Origin: Porphyridium purpureum
Taxonomy: Eukaryota > Rhodophyta > Bangiophyceae > Porphyridiales > Porphyridiaceae
Length of the DNA stretch: 64,000 nucleotides
Reading direction: 5' to 3'
NCBI GenBank assembly: GCA_008690995.1
Contig: VRMN01000013.1
Location: 124,001 to 188,000 of the forward strand
The translations under genes were made by a program, and so were the position numbers. The notes beneath the pieces are model-generated. The model searched no databases. It was given only the letters and a program-made list of their open reading frames with translations, and was not told where the DNA came from. Positions 26,354 to 35,580 of the stretch are shown in pieces (position 1 is the first letter of the stretch; every line of letters starts with the position of its first letter).

Positions 26354-27733
26354 ATGGGGAAAGGTGGGTATGGGACGGTGCGGCGTACAGATACGCTGTA
26401 CCGCGAGGACAATGAGGCGGCGGCGGCGCGCACGCTCGCGTATCGCCGCCTGGAGATGGAGCGGCACTCCATGCTGCCGTCCGGCGACGTGCACATGGAC
26501 GCCGACGCGGCGCGACAGCAAGGCTCGGGCGGAGAGGCGCCCCAGCAGGAGCAGGTAGAGGCGCCGAATGCGCGTAATGAGGACGACGGGTACACCTCGC
26601 CGAGCTCCGTGTCAAATGAACCCGCTGACGTCGAGCTGAACGGTGCGCCGCAGGACGAGCAAAAGAAGATTCGGTTCGAGGAAGAGCCCGCTGTACCCGC
26701 GACCTCCACGCCCGCCGACGAGGACACCGGCCCGGTCTTCATTCCCGCGTCGGGCCCCGCTTCTGGCTCGGGATCACGTTTGGGTGCGGGCAAAGGCGAC
26801 CACGGAAAAACTGCGAAAGTCGGGAATGTTCCGCTGTCCGCATCACCGCAAACGATGGGCGATCGGACAACGTCAAGCAAGGACGACTCTGTGTTTGCCC
26901 ATTTGCATGCCGCAGGGTCCTTTGTCAAATCCAAGACGTTTCGCCGGCAAAACACTGACGAGGCGGCGGCATCGCAGGCCGCCCTGTCAAGGAGCCAGGC
27001 ATCTGCGTCTTTGGATAATAAGGTTACGGCGGCAAATATCACTGTGGATATCGAATCGTTCTCGTTCTTCTCGAAAGGGTATTGGGAGCGCGTGAACCAC
27101 GGCTTCAAGTACATCAATGACCCGGAAAGCATTCCGTTGCGCAACCTGCGTGATATGCACAATTCCATGATGGCGATTCAGGAAATTTACGTTGTCGCCG
27201 GGGCGCTGGCCTGCGGCTTTGCGCTCACGCTTATGGAGGTCGTGGACTTGTCCGAAGCGGACCTCGGACTGTATCTTACATTTGTCGTGTTTGCCACCTT
27301 TGCATTCCTTTCGGGCATTTGTGCCGTGATGATTGCCGTGTTTAACTTCATGGGCTTTGCAGTCACGCCGTCGTCGCATACAGAGCTGCTCAGCGTTTCA
27401 CTGGGTCAGTTTCTGGCACTTCCAGGCACGATGCTTTTTGTGTCTCTACTAACACTTGCCTGTTCAGTTGCCACCTCGGCGTTTGTCGTGGCATTCAAGT
27501 CGGTGCGAATTACCGTTACGATCCTTTGCTCTGTATCGTTTCTGGGTATCATTCTGTCCTCGACATATCTCACAGGCCAGATTGTGGCCATTCGAGACTA
27601 TTGCATTGCGAACCCGAACCCTCTGGACATGGGCGGTGGCTCGCGAGCGCAAGCGAGCAGAATAGGCTCGCAGGCAATCAGGCAGAGAAACTCATCCTTC
27701 CAGTCCAGGAACGATCGCGACTTCGGCATTTGA
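26354..27733 (+). CDS. Unknown four-helix membrane protein with disordered N-terminus
   Basis: A 459-residue protein. Residues 1 to ~235 are low-complexity and charged, rich in Ala, Ser, Asp and Pro. A soluble linker (SFSFFSKGYWERVNHGFKYI) leads into four strong hydrophobic helices: YVVAGALACGFALTLMEVV, the stretch around TFVVFATFAFLSGICAVMIA, LALPGTMLFVSLLTLACSVA and ITVTILCSVSFLGIILSSTY. The C-terminus is short and basic. I know no family for it; the layout resembles small four-helix channels or scaffold proteins. The start ATG 26354 follows GA-rich leader; the open frame to 26228 would translate that leader. It converges with the carrier gene with a 90-bp gap. Confidence 0.65.
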   Translation: MGKGGYGTVRRTDTLYREDNEAAAARTLAYRRLEMERHSMLPSGDVHMDADAARQQGSGGEAPQQEQVEAPNARNEDDGYTSPSSVSNEPADVELNGAPQDEQKKIRFEEEPAVPATSTPADEDTGPVFIPASGPASGSGSRLGAGKGDHGKTAKVGNVPLSASPQTMGDRTTSSKDDSVFAHLHAAGSFVKSKTFRRQNTDEAAASQAALSRSQASASLDNKVTAANITVDIESFSFFSKGYWERVNHGFKYINDPESIPLRNLRDMHNSMMAIQEIYVVAGALACGFALTLMEVVDLSEADLGLYLTFVVFATFAFLSGICAVMIAVFNFMGFAVTPSSHTELLSVSLGQFLALPGTMLFVSLLTLACSVATSAFVVAFKSVRITVTILCSVSFLGIILSSTYLTGQIVAIRDYCIANPNPLDMGGGSRAQASRIGSQAIRQRNSSFQSRNDRDFGI

Positions 27734-27823
27734 GGTGGAAGGCTTCAATATGGCGTGCAAAACAGACGCTCAGTGATATTATTACAAAGCTCAAGCCTAC
27801 CCGTTAAATTAAAAGTCAAATCA

Positions 27824-29140
27824 TTACGTCTCGTCGAACTTTTCGGCAAAGATCCTCACGGCGGTTTCGTACGTCAGAAACATGATGGCTGTGTTGGGCA
27901 CGACGCGAGAGAGATGCACGAGCATTCCGGCATACAGGCCGCGCCGACCCTCCTCGCGGCCAATTTTGAGCAGAGACTGCAGCATGCCACGGTACTGCCG
28001 GTGGGCGCCGAGCTTGCGCTCCTCGCGCATGCGCGTGCGCACCACCTCGTGGGGGTAAGTTAGGCTGGACGCCAAAAGCTTCGCGAAGGCCGCGGAGAAA
28101 AAGTACTCGTACAGCTTGAGCGTGTCGCTGCTGGATAGATCGTCCCGCTCGCGCAGGTAGCCCTTGAGCTTCTCGTACACCACAAATTGTACCATGGCTT
28201 CCGACACACCCCAGTAACTGGCGGCGAGTCCCTTGAAGAAGCCGCGCACGCCTTCTTCCTTCAAAATCTGCTGCACGGCGTGGCCATAGCTGCTGTACCC
28301 ACCGGAAGCCTGGCCGGCCTGCAGCTGCATTCGCGTCTTGACGAGCCAGATGGGATTGGTCACTGTGTTGCTCGCAAAGCTGGCGCTCGCGCCAGCCAGC
28401 ACATGCACGAACGGACTGCCTTCCGAATCAGTTTGCTTTGACGAAGCGCCTTGACTGCTAGCATTCTCGTGTCTCGAGTCCGATTCGAACGAAAAATCGA
28501 CAAGAAAGGTTTTGGTCGTGGCGTACGCCCAAAAGTAGGTGCCGCGAGCCGGAATGATGCCGATCACGGTGGGGGCGAGTCCGCGGAAAAAGCCGCGCGC
28601 GCCGTCCTGTAGCATAATTTGGCGCGCGAGTGTGAACACTGAGCGACCGTGTTGTTGCTCGCCCGATGACTGTAGTTTTGTCTTGACCACCTCCAAGGGG
28701 CACGTTACGCACGACGCGACGGTCCCGCCCAGCGCGCCCGCCATGAGCGACGCGATCTGTTTCCGCAGCGGCATGACGGGCGACTTGACCACGATAGTAC
28801 TACTACTGCTACTGCTCATACTACTACTACTATTGCTGTTGCTGCTGGTGCTACTACCACTACTCGTGCTACCATGGCTAGCACCTGTCGTTATATGCGC
28901 TTCTTGCGTCGCCTTACCACCTCTGGCTGGACTCGCCGACGTGTCCGAATCCGCATATTCCACTGCCGCCGTAGGCGACACTGCAGATACTGTCCGATAT
29001 ACGCTACATCTCTGCAGGGGCTGACTCTCAATCAGCATCCGTCTGGCGTGCAGATACGCGTCACTACTGGCCCCCGCACCAAACCATCGATTCGCGCCAC
29101 TTTCACCGCGTATCCTACCCTCTGCGCGTCCTCCATTCAT
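27824..29140 (-). CDS. Mitochondrial carrier, pyrimidine-nucleotide type (SLC25A33/36, RIM2-like)
   Basis: A 438-residue member of the mitochondrial carrier family with three ~100-residue repeats, each with the Px(D/E)xx(K/R)x(K/R) signature: CPLEVVKTKLQSS, NPIWLVKTRMQLQ and YPHEVVRTRMREE. The NPIWLVKTRMQL and GFFKGLAASYWGVSEAMVQF blocks resemble the SLC25A33/36/Rim2 branch, which moves pyrimidine nucleotides across the inner membrane; a folate- or FAD-type carrier is the alternative. The N-terminal ~125 residues are a Ser-rich extension with a polyserine run (around 28790-28870), longer than usual. The start is the first ATG, 29140; a GTG at 29200 was rejected and another ATG at 29038 is possible. 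Confidence 0.85.
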   Translation of the reverse strand: MNGGRAEGRIRGESGANRWFGAGASSDAYLHARRMLIESQPLQRCSVYRTVSAVSPTAAVEYADSDTSASPARGGKATQEAHITTGASHGSTSSGSSTSSNSNSSSSMSSSSSSTIVVKSPVMPLRKQIASLMAGALGGTVASCVTCPLEVVKTKLQSSGEQQHGRSVFTLARQIMLQDGARGFFRGLAPTVIGIIPARGTYFWAYATTKTFLVDFSFESDSRHENASSQGASSKQTDSEGSPFVHVLAGASASFASNTVTNPIWLVKTRMQLQAGQASGGYSSYGHAVQQILKEEGVRGFFKGLAASYWGVSEAMVQFVVYEKLKGYLRERDDLSSSDTLKLYEYFFSAAFAKLLASSLTYPHEVVRTRMREERKLGAHRQYRGMLQSLLKIGREEGRRGLYAGMLVHLSRVVPNTAIMFLTYETAVRIFAEKFDET

Positions 29141-29505
29141 CCCGCCCACCAGTAGCACTTCCCGCAGACACCACCGCGCCTCCTTCCCACGACGATCCAC
29201 GTCCTCAATCCTCGTTCCGCCCTTGTCTCTCTCTCTCTCTCTCTCTCCTTCTGCTCTCCCGTCCCGATCGGCCGCACCACGTCAACCACTCACGCCATCC
29301 GGTTTAACGGTTTAACGGCTTAAGCCGTCCAACATCACGAGCATGGTACAGTTCTGGCATTTGTGTACAGTGCAAACCCACTAACTGTACCATTCGCCTT
29401 GCGGATAAGTACAGTGCGCGCTCCGGTTGAAATGTTTCTAATTAAACACACGTTTTCACATTGACAAAATCGCGGCGGTGCGTTGGAGCGAGACAAAGGG
29501 AAGCC
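29141..29505. promoter_or_regulatory. Divergent promoter, mitochondrial carrier / MBOAT acyltransferase
   Basis: A compact example of the shared promoter plan. A (CT)n tract at about 29227-29250 lies on the carrier side. An octamer array CGGTTTAA-CGGTTTAA-CGGCTTAA lies at 29300-29323 and ends in a 14-bp palindrome ACGGCTTAAGCCGT (29315-29328). Four GTACAG words follow: GGTACAG near 29344, GTACAGTG near 29366, CTGTACC near 29385 and GTACAGTGC near 29409. A purine-rich leader precedes the acyltransferase ATG. Confidence 0.6.
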
Positions 29506-31608
29506 ATGCAGCTTCCCGCATCACGCGTATACCAAAACAATGTTGTTTTATTAGTCATGTGTCTGGCGCATTTCATTGTCATGCCGCATTGGACGGTGCG
29601 AAACGAAAAGTACAGTGCGAGGACACCGGTTATTCGGCTCATTCGGTTCAGCTGGGGAGCACGCTGCGCGTGTTGGAACAGGGAGGTTGGGTCCGTTGGA
29701 CCAGGAGAGGCACGCAGGGTGTTGCGTTCCGGAATAGATGCAGAAAGGATGCAGGCAATTGACGCTGATGGGACAGACACGCCAGCCTTGGCTCTGGAGG
29801 GTGCAGAACGGGTCGTGGAAATGAGCGCTGCGTCCGCGCGGAACAGCGGCGTGCAGAGCCTTGAGCCCGTCGTGGTGCTTGAAAAGGTACAGCGTCGCGA
29901 TGAGCCTGCGCCGCGGCAGGATGATGCGGATGGAAGCAGTGATTCCGGCGTGACGGAGGAAGCTGCCGGAGTTGGCTCAGATCAGCTTCGCGACGAGAGC
30001 GCTCTCACAGATGCAGAAGTGGAGAACACGAGCTTCCGTGTCACCCGTCCGTCCATCTACCCGGTGGGTCGCCACCTGCCGCTCGCACGCCACTCGCTGC
30101 TCGAGGAAAATGTCCTGTCGATTTCAAGTAAGAATGCCCGCGTGGACGTCTTCCATGAGCTCAAGTCTAGCCGCTACGAGGGATTCTTCAACTTGTCGCT
30201 AATCCTGCTGACCTTCCTGCTGCTGTACAACTTTGTCCGCAACACGGTGCAGAATGGATGGCAGCCGGAGACCAACCCGTTCAAGATGTTTCTTTGCACA
30301 GCGCTGCTGGGAGATCTGCTCTTTACGTTTACACTCTGTGTCGGCATCATGCTCGCATCCTCGCTGGCATTCTTGATCGTCAAATCCATGCTCTCGCCAT
30401 CATCTCTGGGCTATATTCACGCGGTCCGCATACCGCTGTACATTGCGCTGCAGCTTGCATTGTACGTTGTCCCGAGCATACTCGTGCTCGTCAAGGAAGT
30501 CACGCCGCTGTTTGGGTGCTTCATTGCACTCTTTACCGTCGTGTATTCCCTCAAGTGTCACAGCTGGTACGCCACCAACCGCCTGCTCATGAAAGAATAC
30601 ATGGCCCTCAGCTCCAAGTTCTCACCGCAGTACGAAACGACCGCGGCGGGCGACGGTTCGGAACGCCACTCGCCGTTCACCCGTTTGACAAGCCTTGGAA
30701 AGAAGGAGCACGTCAGCACCGCCGACCGTACTCCAGCTGAATCCAAAAGTGAAAGAATCGGAGCGAGCATGAAGGGCACTGAACGTGAAGTAACGCGGCG
30801 AGCAGTGTCGACTGCGAGCAAAAGCGCAGAGAATAGCGGCAAAAAGGACAACGCCAGTGGCTTGACGAGTGCTGTCACATTTCCGAAGAACGTGACGTTT
30901 GAAAATTTTTGCTTCTTCATGTACATTTGCCCGACGCTCGTGTACGAGACGACATACCCGCGGACGTCGCATGTGCGTTGGCGGTACGTGCTGGTCTATG
31001 TGGCACAGCTGCTCCCGATTGTGCTCTTCCAACAGGTGCTCTTTGGTCAGTTTATGCTGCCGGTGCTCATGCACTCGAGCGGTTCGTTCCTGTTTGACAT
31101 CATGAAAATCGCTGTGCCCAGCATTCTGGTATGGTTGATGGGCTTCTATGCCTTTTTCCACTGCAGTCTCAATATTTGGGCCGAGCTGAACCGCTTTGCC
31201 GATCGCAACTTTTATTCCGACTGGTGGAACGCCACCACACTCGAATCGTTTTGGAACCATTGGAACGTGCTGGTGCATGAGTTTTGCCTACGGCATATTT
31301 TCGTCGAATCGCAGGCCCGGTATCGTGTTGGGCGGTCGCAGGCAGCTGTTGCTACCTTTGTGGTCTCCGCCATCCTCCACGAGTTTATTTTTGCGTTGGG
31401 CTTTCGCACCCTGCGGCCGGCCATGTTTGCGTCCATGCTTGCGCAAATTCCATTTATCTATGCGATGCGCCATTTTGCCCTGAAGGGCAAGCGGCGCGGG
31501 AACTGGCTGGTCTGGTTTAACCTGTTCATCGGCCATCCTGTAGTCGAGATCCTCTACGCGCGCGCGTACTTTGAGAAGAATACCTATTTCTTCAGGTGCC
31601 AGAAGTGA
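29506..31608 (+). CDS. MBOAT sterol/diacylglycerol O-acyltransferase (DGAT1/SOAT type)
   Basis: A ~700-residue ER membrane acyltransferase. The C-terminal half has the hallmarks of the DGAT1/ACAT branch of MBOAT enzymes: NFCFFMYICPTLVYETTYPR, the FYSDWWNATTLESFW motif (about residue 570), then VSAILHEFIFALGFR with the catalytic-region His (about 625) and multiple hydrophobic helices. It would esterify diacylglycerol or sterol with acyl-CoA; sequence alone by eye does not separate the two. The N-terminal ~200 residues are hydrophilic. The start is uncertain: ATG 29506 follows a purine-rich leader, but ATG 29749 is also good because a GTACAGTGCG word lies at about 29611. It converges with TRP1. 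Confidence 0.85.
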   Translation: MQLPASRVYQNNVVLLVMCLAHFIVMPHWTVRNEKYSARTPVIRLIRFSWGARCACWNREVGSVGPGEARRVLRSGIDAERMQAIDADGTDTPALALEGAERVVEMSAASARNSGVQSLEPVVVLEKVQRRDEPAPRQDDADGSSDSGVTEEAAGVGSDQLRDESALTDAEVENTSFRVTRPSIYPVGRHLPLARHSLLEENVLSISSKNARVDVFHELKSSRYEGFFNLSLILLTFLLLYNFVRNTVQNGWQPETNPFKMFLCTALLGDLLFTFTLCVGIMLASSLAFLIVKSMLSPSSLGYIHAVRIPLYIALQLALYVVPSILVLVKEVTPLFGCFIALFTVVYSLKCHSWYATNRLLMKEYMALSSKFSPQYETTAAGDGSERHSPFTRLTSLGKKEHVSTADRTPAESKSERIGASMKGTEREVTRRAVSTASKSAENSGKKDNASGLTSAVTFPKNVTFENFCFFMYICPTLVYETTYPRTSHVRWRYVLVYVAQLLPIVLFQQVLFGQFMLPVLMHSSGSFLFDIMKIAVPSILVWLMGFYAFFHCSLNIWAELNRFADRNFYSDWWNATTLESFWNHWNVLVHEFCLRHIFVESQARYRVGRSQAAVATFVVSAILHEFIFALGFRTLRPAMFASMLAQIPFIYAMRHFALKGKRRGNWLVWFNLFIGHPVVEILYARAYFEKNTYFFRCQK

Positions 31609-31776
31609 ACAATGAGCAGCTATTTACCGCTTGTGTATGCAGCTGATCGCTTGAGAAAGTCGAAATCAACGAGACAAACAGGAATCAAAAAGAGAAAAGC
31701 AGGAAAATTCTTCCGTGTAAAATATGCTGCCGTTCGTACATGTTGAATCCGTATCTAAAGCTTGTGGTGCGCGCCG

Positions 31777-32553
31777 TTATTCCGCTGCCCCGTACGCAGC
31801 ACGCACATTCTCATAAAATCGCTGCAGCCGTGTCTCGTCCTTGCGGCAACGGTCTTGATTGGCTACGCCAGAGGCCACATCCAAGCCGGGTGGGCGCAGC
31901 ATGCAAATCGCTTCGGCGACGTTCTCTGGAGTCAGTCCACCGGCCAACATCCAATTGACGTCGCTTGGGGGCGCACGGAAACGACTCCAATCGAATGAGG
32001 TGCCAGTCCCGCCTCCCTTCGCATCGTACAAGCACCACTCATGCTTTTGCTTGGTAGAGCTCCTCTCAGCGCTTCCTTGCGCGTCCACGTCAACCACGTG
32101 TATCATGTTCAAATTCAAAGCCGTCGAGCCGGCAACTGCGTCGGCTGTCTGCATTGCCGCACGCACTCCCGCGCCATGCAGTTGAATGGTATCAATGCCC
32201 GTCCATGCTACCCACTGTTCTACTTGCTCAAAGCTTTCATCCACAAAGACGCCGACGGGTGTGGCGCCGCGATCGCGAGCAGCGTCCGCGATTGCGCGCG
32301 CATCCGTTTTGCTCTTGACGCTGCGAATCGAGTGAGGCCAAAGAATCATCCCGATCAGCATCTCGTCAGGCGCACCGCGCACGCCGCCTCGCAAGCTGCC
32401 GAAACATCGCGCCGCGACGTCGAGCGATAAAGCGGCGTCTTCGGCGCTCACCACCCCGCAGACCTTGAGTCGGCGGAGCGGCGTGCGAGCGTTCATGCCT
32501 GCAAGAGGAACCGGTGCGGCTCCCGGCGCGGAGAAGGCGACCACGTGACCCAT
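31777..32553 (-). CDS. TRP1: Phosphoribosylanthranilate isomerase
   Basis: A 258-residue monofunctional PRA isomerase, third step of tryptophan synthesis, probably in the plastid or cytosol. The TIM-barrel landmarks are LKVCGVVSAEDA (catalytic Cys; usually KICGI), VGVFVDESFEQV, IDTIQLHGAG, NWMLAGGLTPENV and GLDVASGVAN (catalytic Asp). The protein is slightly longer than bacterial TrpF because of an ~28-residue N-terminus. The ATG at 32553 overlaps the ATG of the divergent SET gene; a second ATG at 32496 still leaves the whole catalytic core. I see no obvious plastid transit peptide. Confidence 0.92.
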   Translation of the reverse strand: MGHVVAFSAPGAAPVPLAGMNARTPLRRLKVCGVVSAEDAALSLDVAARCFGSLRGGVRGAPDEMLIGMILWPHSIRSVKSKTDARAIADAARDRGATPVGVFVDESFEQVEQWVAWTGIDTIQLHGAGVRAAMQTADAVAGSTALNLNMIHVVDVDAQGSAERSSTKQKHEWCLYDAKGGGTGTSFDWSRFRAPPSDVNWMLAGGLTPENVAEAICMLRPPGLDVASGVANQDRCRKDETRLQRFYENVRAAYGAAE

Positions 32554-34165
32554 GGCAGAAAGGAATCAGCGCTCAGACACGAACCAGACCGACGAGCACC
32601 GGCGACGGTCCTTGTTTCTCGAGTGGCTCGCCGCGCACAATGTCACGTGGGATGCCGAACGAATCGACATCTTGAGTTGTCCGGAGTCGGAATATGAGCA
32701 AGAAGAATCGGCCATCAACGCGCATGGCAAGCGCGTGCGCGGCACCGACCTTGCAGGGGAAGACACGGCAAGCGAGGCGCCCTTGTCGCGGCCAGCCTAT
32801 TGTTGTCGAGCCAAGCAGAGCCTGAGTGTTGGACATGAGGTGGCGCGCATTCCGAAGCATGCGGTGCTCTCTGCACACAACAGCGAGGATCTTCGTCATG
32901 TGATGATGCAGCACGAGATGATGCAGAGCGGTGCACTTGGCACGATCGTGGCGCTCATGTACGAGCGTGCACGCTTGGAGCAAAGCAAGTGGTTTGGCTA
33001 CTTGCAAATGTTGCCGCTGTACGAACCCTTGCCAGTGATGTGGAGCGCGCTTGAACTCGAGGGACTCCGGGGCACTGACCTGTCGCGGACCGTGCAGCAG
33101 GATTTGCTCTTGATGAAGCAAGATTATGAGGAGTTAGTGAAACCCATGTGCGAAGAACTTGCTCGGCTGAGCGGCGCGAGCCAAGCCGCATTTTCGTTCA
33201 ACGAGTTCAAAAACGCTGCCACTATTGTGGCTAGCCGCGCATTCTACGTCGATTCTACGCATGGTGACGCATTGGTCCCAGTGGCAGACATGTTTAATCA
33301 CGCATCCGGGCGTGAGCATGTGCACATCGAGAGCAATCGCGACGATGAACATTCCAGCGACGATGCCGATGATACTGACAAAAGGCACAGCGCAAAGTCA
33401 AGCGAACAAGAGCAGGCTGTGGATCCATTTTTGTCCATTGTGGTAGTGCAAGAGGCGCGACCTGGCGATGAGGTGTTCAATACTTACGGTACCATCTCGA
33501 CGTCTGCATTGCTCAAGAAGTACGGGTTTGTAGAAGAAGGCCACGAAAATAAGTACGATCAGGTCATATTCGCGCTGTCTAGTGTGGTTCAGCTGGTGGC
33601 GTCCAAACTTGGCGTCGACGTGGACGTAGTGGAAGCACGCATCCATGAATGGACACCCTGCTTACTCTCCCTCGACGATGAGGAGGACGATGGCGACGAC
33701 GATGAGGAGGACGATGGCGACGACGATAATGAAGACGATGGCGAGGACGAGGACGCTGGGGAGCTCGTTGTATCCGACATTGATGGAAAGAACGAGCGTA
33801 CTGACTCAGAGATCGAATCCGAAGATGACCGTGACGGCGACGGCGACGAGCAGGAAGTGCCGGACTTTTTTCTCGAGTCAAGCGGCCATCCGGATCTCTG
33901 GTTCTCTAGCTGCTTAATTGCGCTGTGTTCGGGCGAGAACGTTGAAACACTTCTCGCGCGTGGGAGAGAGCAACGTGCGGTTTTAAGCGGTCCCGCTCGC
34001 GACATGCTCTTGCGACTCGTCGAGGACCGGCTTGCAAGCTTTGCATCCCCTCGGGCCCTGCTGAAGCAAGATGGCGCGCGCATGCTCTGCGCGCGAGTAT
34101 TGGTGGAGCGCGAGCGCGCGATATTGCTTCGCTGCAAAAAAGTGTACGGCAAGGTACAAGCATGA
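32552..34165 (+). CDS. SET-domain protein lysine methyltransferase (LSMT/SETD3/SETD6 type)
   Basis: A 537-residue protein. The N-terminus LFLEWLAAHNVTWDAERIDI matches the start of the Rubisco-LSMT-like branch of SET enzymes. The split SET domain shows VPVADMFNHASG (the NH motif) and EVFNTYGTISTSALLKKYGF (the catalytic Tyr region). The C-terminal part with Rubis-subs-bind-type character follows, interrupted by a long Asp/Glu insertion (about residues 375-400, from 33670 to 33750). The substrate is not predictable: Rubisco large subunit, ribosomal protein and actin are known for relatives. An in-frame stop at 32546 excludes an upstream start, so ATG 32552 is the first possible one and overlaps TRP1 by 2 bp. 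Confidence 0.85.
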   Translation: MAERNQRSDTNQTDEHRRRSLFLEWLAAHNVTWDAERIDILSCPESEYEQEESAINAHGKRVRGTDLAGEDTASEAPLSRPAYCCRAKQSLSVGHEVARIPKHAVLSAHNSEDLRHVMMQHEMMQSGALGTIVALMYERARLEQSKWFGYLQMLPLYEPLPVMWSALELEGLRGTDLSRTVQQDLLLMKQDYEELVKPMCEELARLSGASQAAFSFNEFKNAATIVASRAFYVDSTHGDALVPVADMFNHASGREHVHIESNRDDEHSSDDADDTDKRHSAKSSEQEQAVDPFLSIVVVQEARPGDEVFNTYGTISTSALLKKYGFVEEGHENKYDQVIFALSSVVQLVASKLGVDVDVVEARIHEWTPCLLSLDDEEDDGDDDEEDDGDDDNEDDGEDEDAGELVVSDIDGKNERTDSEIESEDDRDGDGDEQEVPDFFLESSGHPDLWFSSCLIALCSGENVETLLARGREQRAVLSGPARDMLLRLVEDRLASFASPRALLKQDGARMLCARVLVERERAILLRCKKVYGKVQA

Positions 34166-34254
34166 GATGATTAAGCAGCAGCGATCGACCCGGATGGAAG
34201 GGACAGAAATCATACATAAACAAATACTATTATTCTTCTTCCTATTCTTCAAGG

Positions 34255-35580
34255 TCATGGAAAGCAACCGTCATTTGAGTCAGTGTCACTGTCAGAGCAG
34301 CCCTTTACGACGCCATATACCACCAGCGCGCAGCCTGCTACGGGAGCGGCAACGACCAGTGCGGCTGCCCCGAGCGGGAAAACAAGAGGCGCGGCCACGA
34401 TCCAGAACATCCAGCAGCGACAACTGGAAAGGCAACCCTCGTCATCGTACTGCCCGCGGCAAATCCAGCAAAACTCGAAGCGGCACTGCGAGCAAATCAT
34501 ATGCGAGCACCCGTCGTCCTTTTGGATCCGAGTGCGGCAGCGCGGACATCGCTTGGTGTGCAACATCATCCACATCTTATTTTTTGCGCTCGAAACGTGC
34601 ATCTTTTTCCTCGTCGGGCATTGATGTGATTTGCTCCCGGGCCACGTGGCTCCGGCATCTGGCCGGAGGACCAGTTCGCATCCCGCACACATCTGCGTGC
34701 CACAGAATGTGCACTGCGCTGCGGGTGGGTGCACGCCTGGTGGCCCCTTGGGTACGCATGTCGTGTGCCCACATCCCGGCTTCGAGCAAAGGATGACGTA
34801 GTGGCTATGGCCGAGCTCCTTTCGAAGCACAAAATATTGTCGCCGGCGCAGTACAAGCGGGTCCAGCAGCGTCTCGATGTCCACATCGAGCGGCGTCTTG
34901 CACAATAAACAGCAGCCAGTGGACTCGCCGCGCACCATCATCTGGTCGTCAGCCATGACCTTGAGGAGGCAGTCCACGCAATGCGCATATTCGCACGACG
35001 TGCACACAACCAGCTGGCGCGGTGCCTTTGGGTAACAACAAATCATGCACTCGGGCCGGCTTTCGAGAAGCTCCTGCACATCTTCCGGGCTCGTGTGTGG
35101 TGTGTCTCCCACACTATGTGCGCGCGACGGCAGTGCCGAAATGAGGCGAGACGTGTCTTGGCCGAGTTCCATATCAGGCAGTGAGTGACTGCGCGGGCGC
35201 TGTGGCTCGGCTCTCAGATTGTCTTGTAAGCCATTGTGTTCGTTGCCCTTTTGCTCATCCTCTGCACAAATATGCCCAGGCTTGACGGATTCCATAGCGA
35301 ATGCATTGCCCGGTCGCGCGTTTTGCGGTGCCATAGAAGCATCTGCACATGAGCACGTACTCGAAGTCTCTGTCGACTCGGACTCGCTGAGCACCTCAAC
35401 CTCCATTCCCCAACGCTCGAGCAAGAACGCGCGCAGAATTTCATCGCGCTCCGCCTCGTCCGTGCAGCGGTGCATTTGCGCGAAAAGCTCGTCCAACTCA
35501 CGCCGATCCAGCTCATTCTGATCCCTTCTCCAGGAACGCGGCACGATATGCTCGCGCATGCGGCGCAACATGTGACTCAT
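34255..35580 (-). CDS. RBR E3 ubiquitin ligase with C-terminal membrane anchor
   Basis: A 441-residue RING-between-RING ligase. RING1 begins CMICCYPKAPRQLVVC (about residue 176). An IBR domain with CSKPGCGHTTC and CTFCGTQMCAGC follows, then RING2 from CPRCRTRIQ (about 345) with the catalytic-type cysteine in KDDGCSHMICSQC and FCWIC. After RING2 come two hydrophobic segments (FWIVAAPLVFPLGAAALVVA and a second after it), as in RNF144/RNF19 ligases, so the protein is probably anchored with the ligase domain in the cytosol. The N-terminal 170 residues are polar and unrecognised. The start is ATG 35580; the TTG at 35619 was rejected. The stop is 89 bp from the convergent SET gene. Confidence 0.88.
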   Translation of the reverse strand: MSHMLRRMREHIVPRSWRRDQNELDRRELDELFAQMHRCTDEAERDEILRAFLLERWGMEVEVLSESESTETSSTCSCADASMAPQNARPGNAFAMESVKPGHICAEDEQKGNEHNGLQDNLRAEPQRPRSHSLPDMELGQDTSRLISALPSRAHSVGDTPHTSPEDVQELLESRPECMICCYPKAPRQLVVCTSCEYAHCVDCLLKVMADDQMMVRGESTGCCLLCKTPLDVDIETLLDPLVLRRRQYFVLRKELGHSHYVILCSKPGCGHTTCVPKGPPGVHPPAAQCTFCGTQMCAGCELVLRPDAGATWPGSKSHQCPTRKKMHVSSAKNKMWMMLHTKRCPRCRTRIQKDDGCSHMICSQCRFEFCWICRGQYDDEGCLSSCRCWMFWIVAAPLVFPLGAAALVVAAPVAGCALVVYGVVKGCSDSDTDSNDGCFP

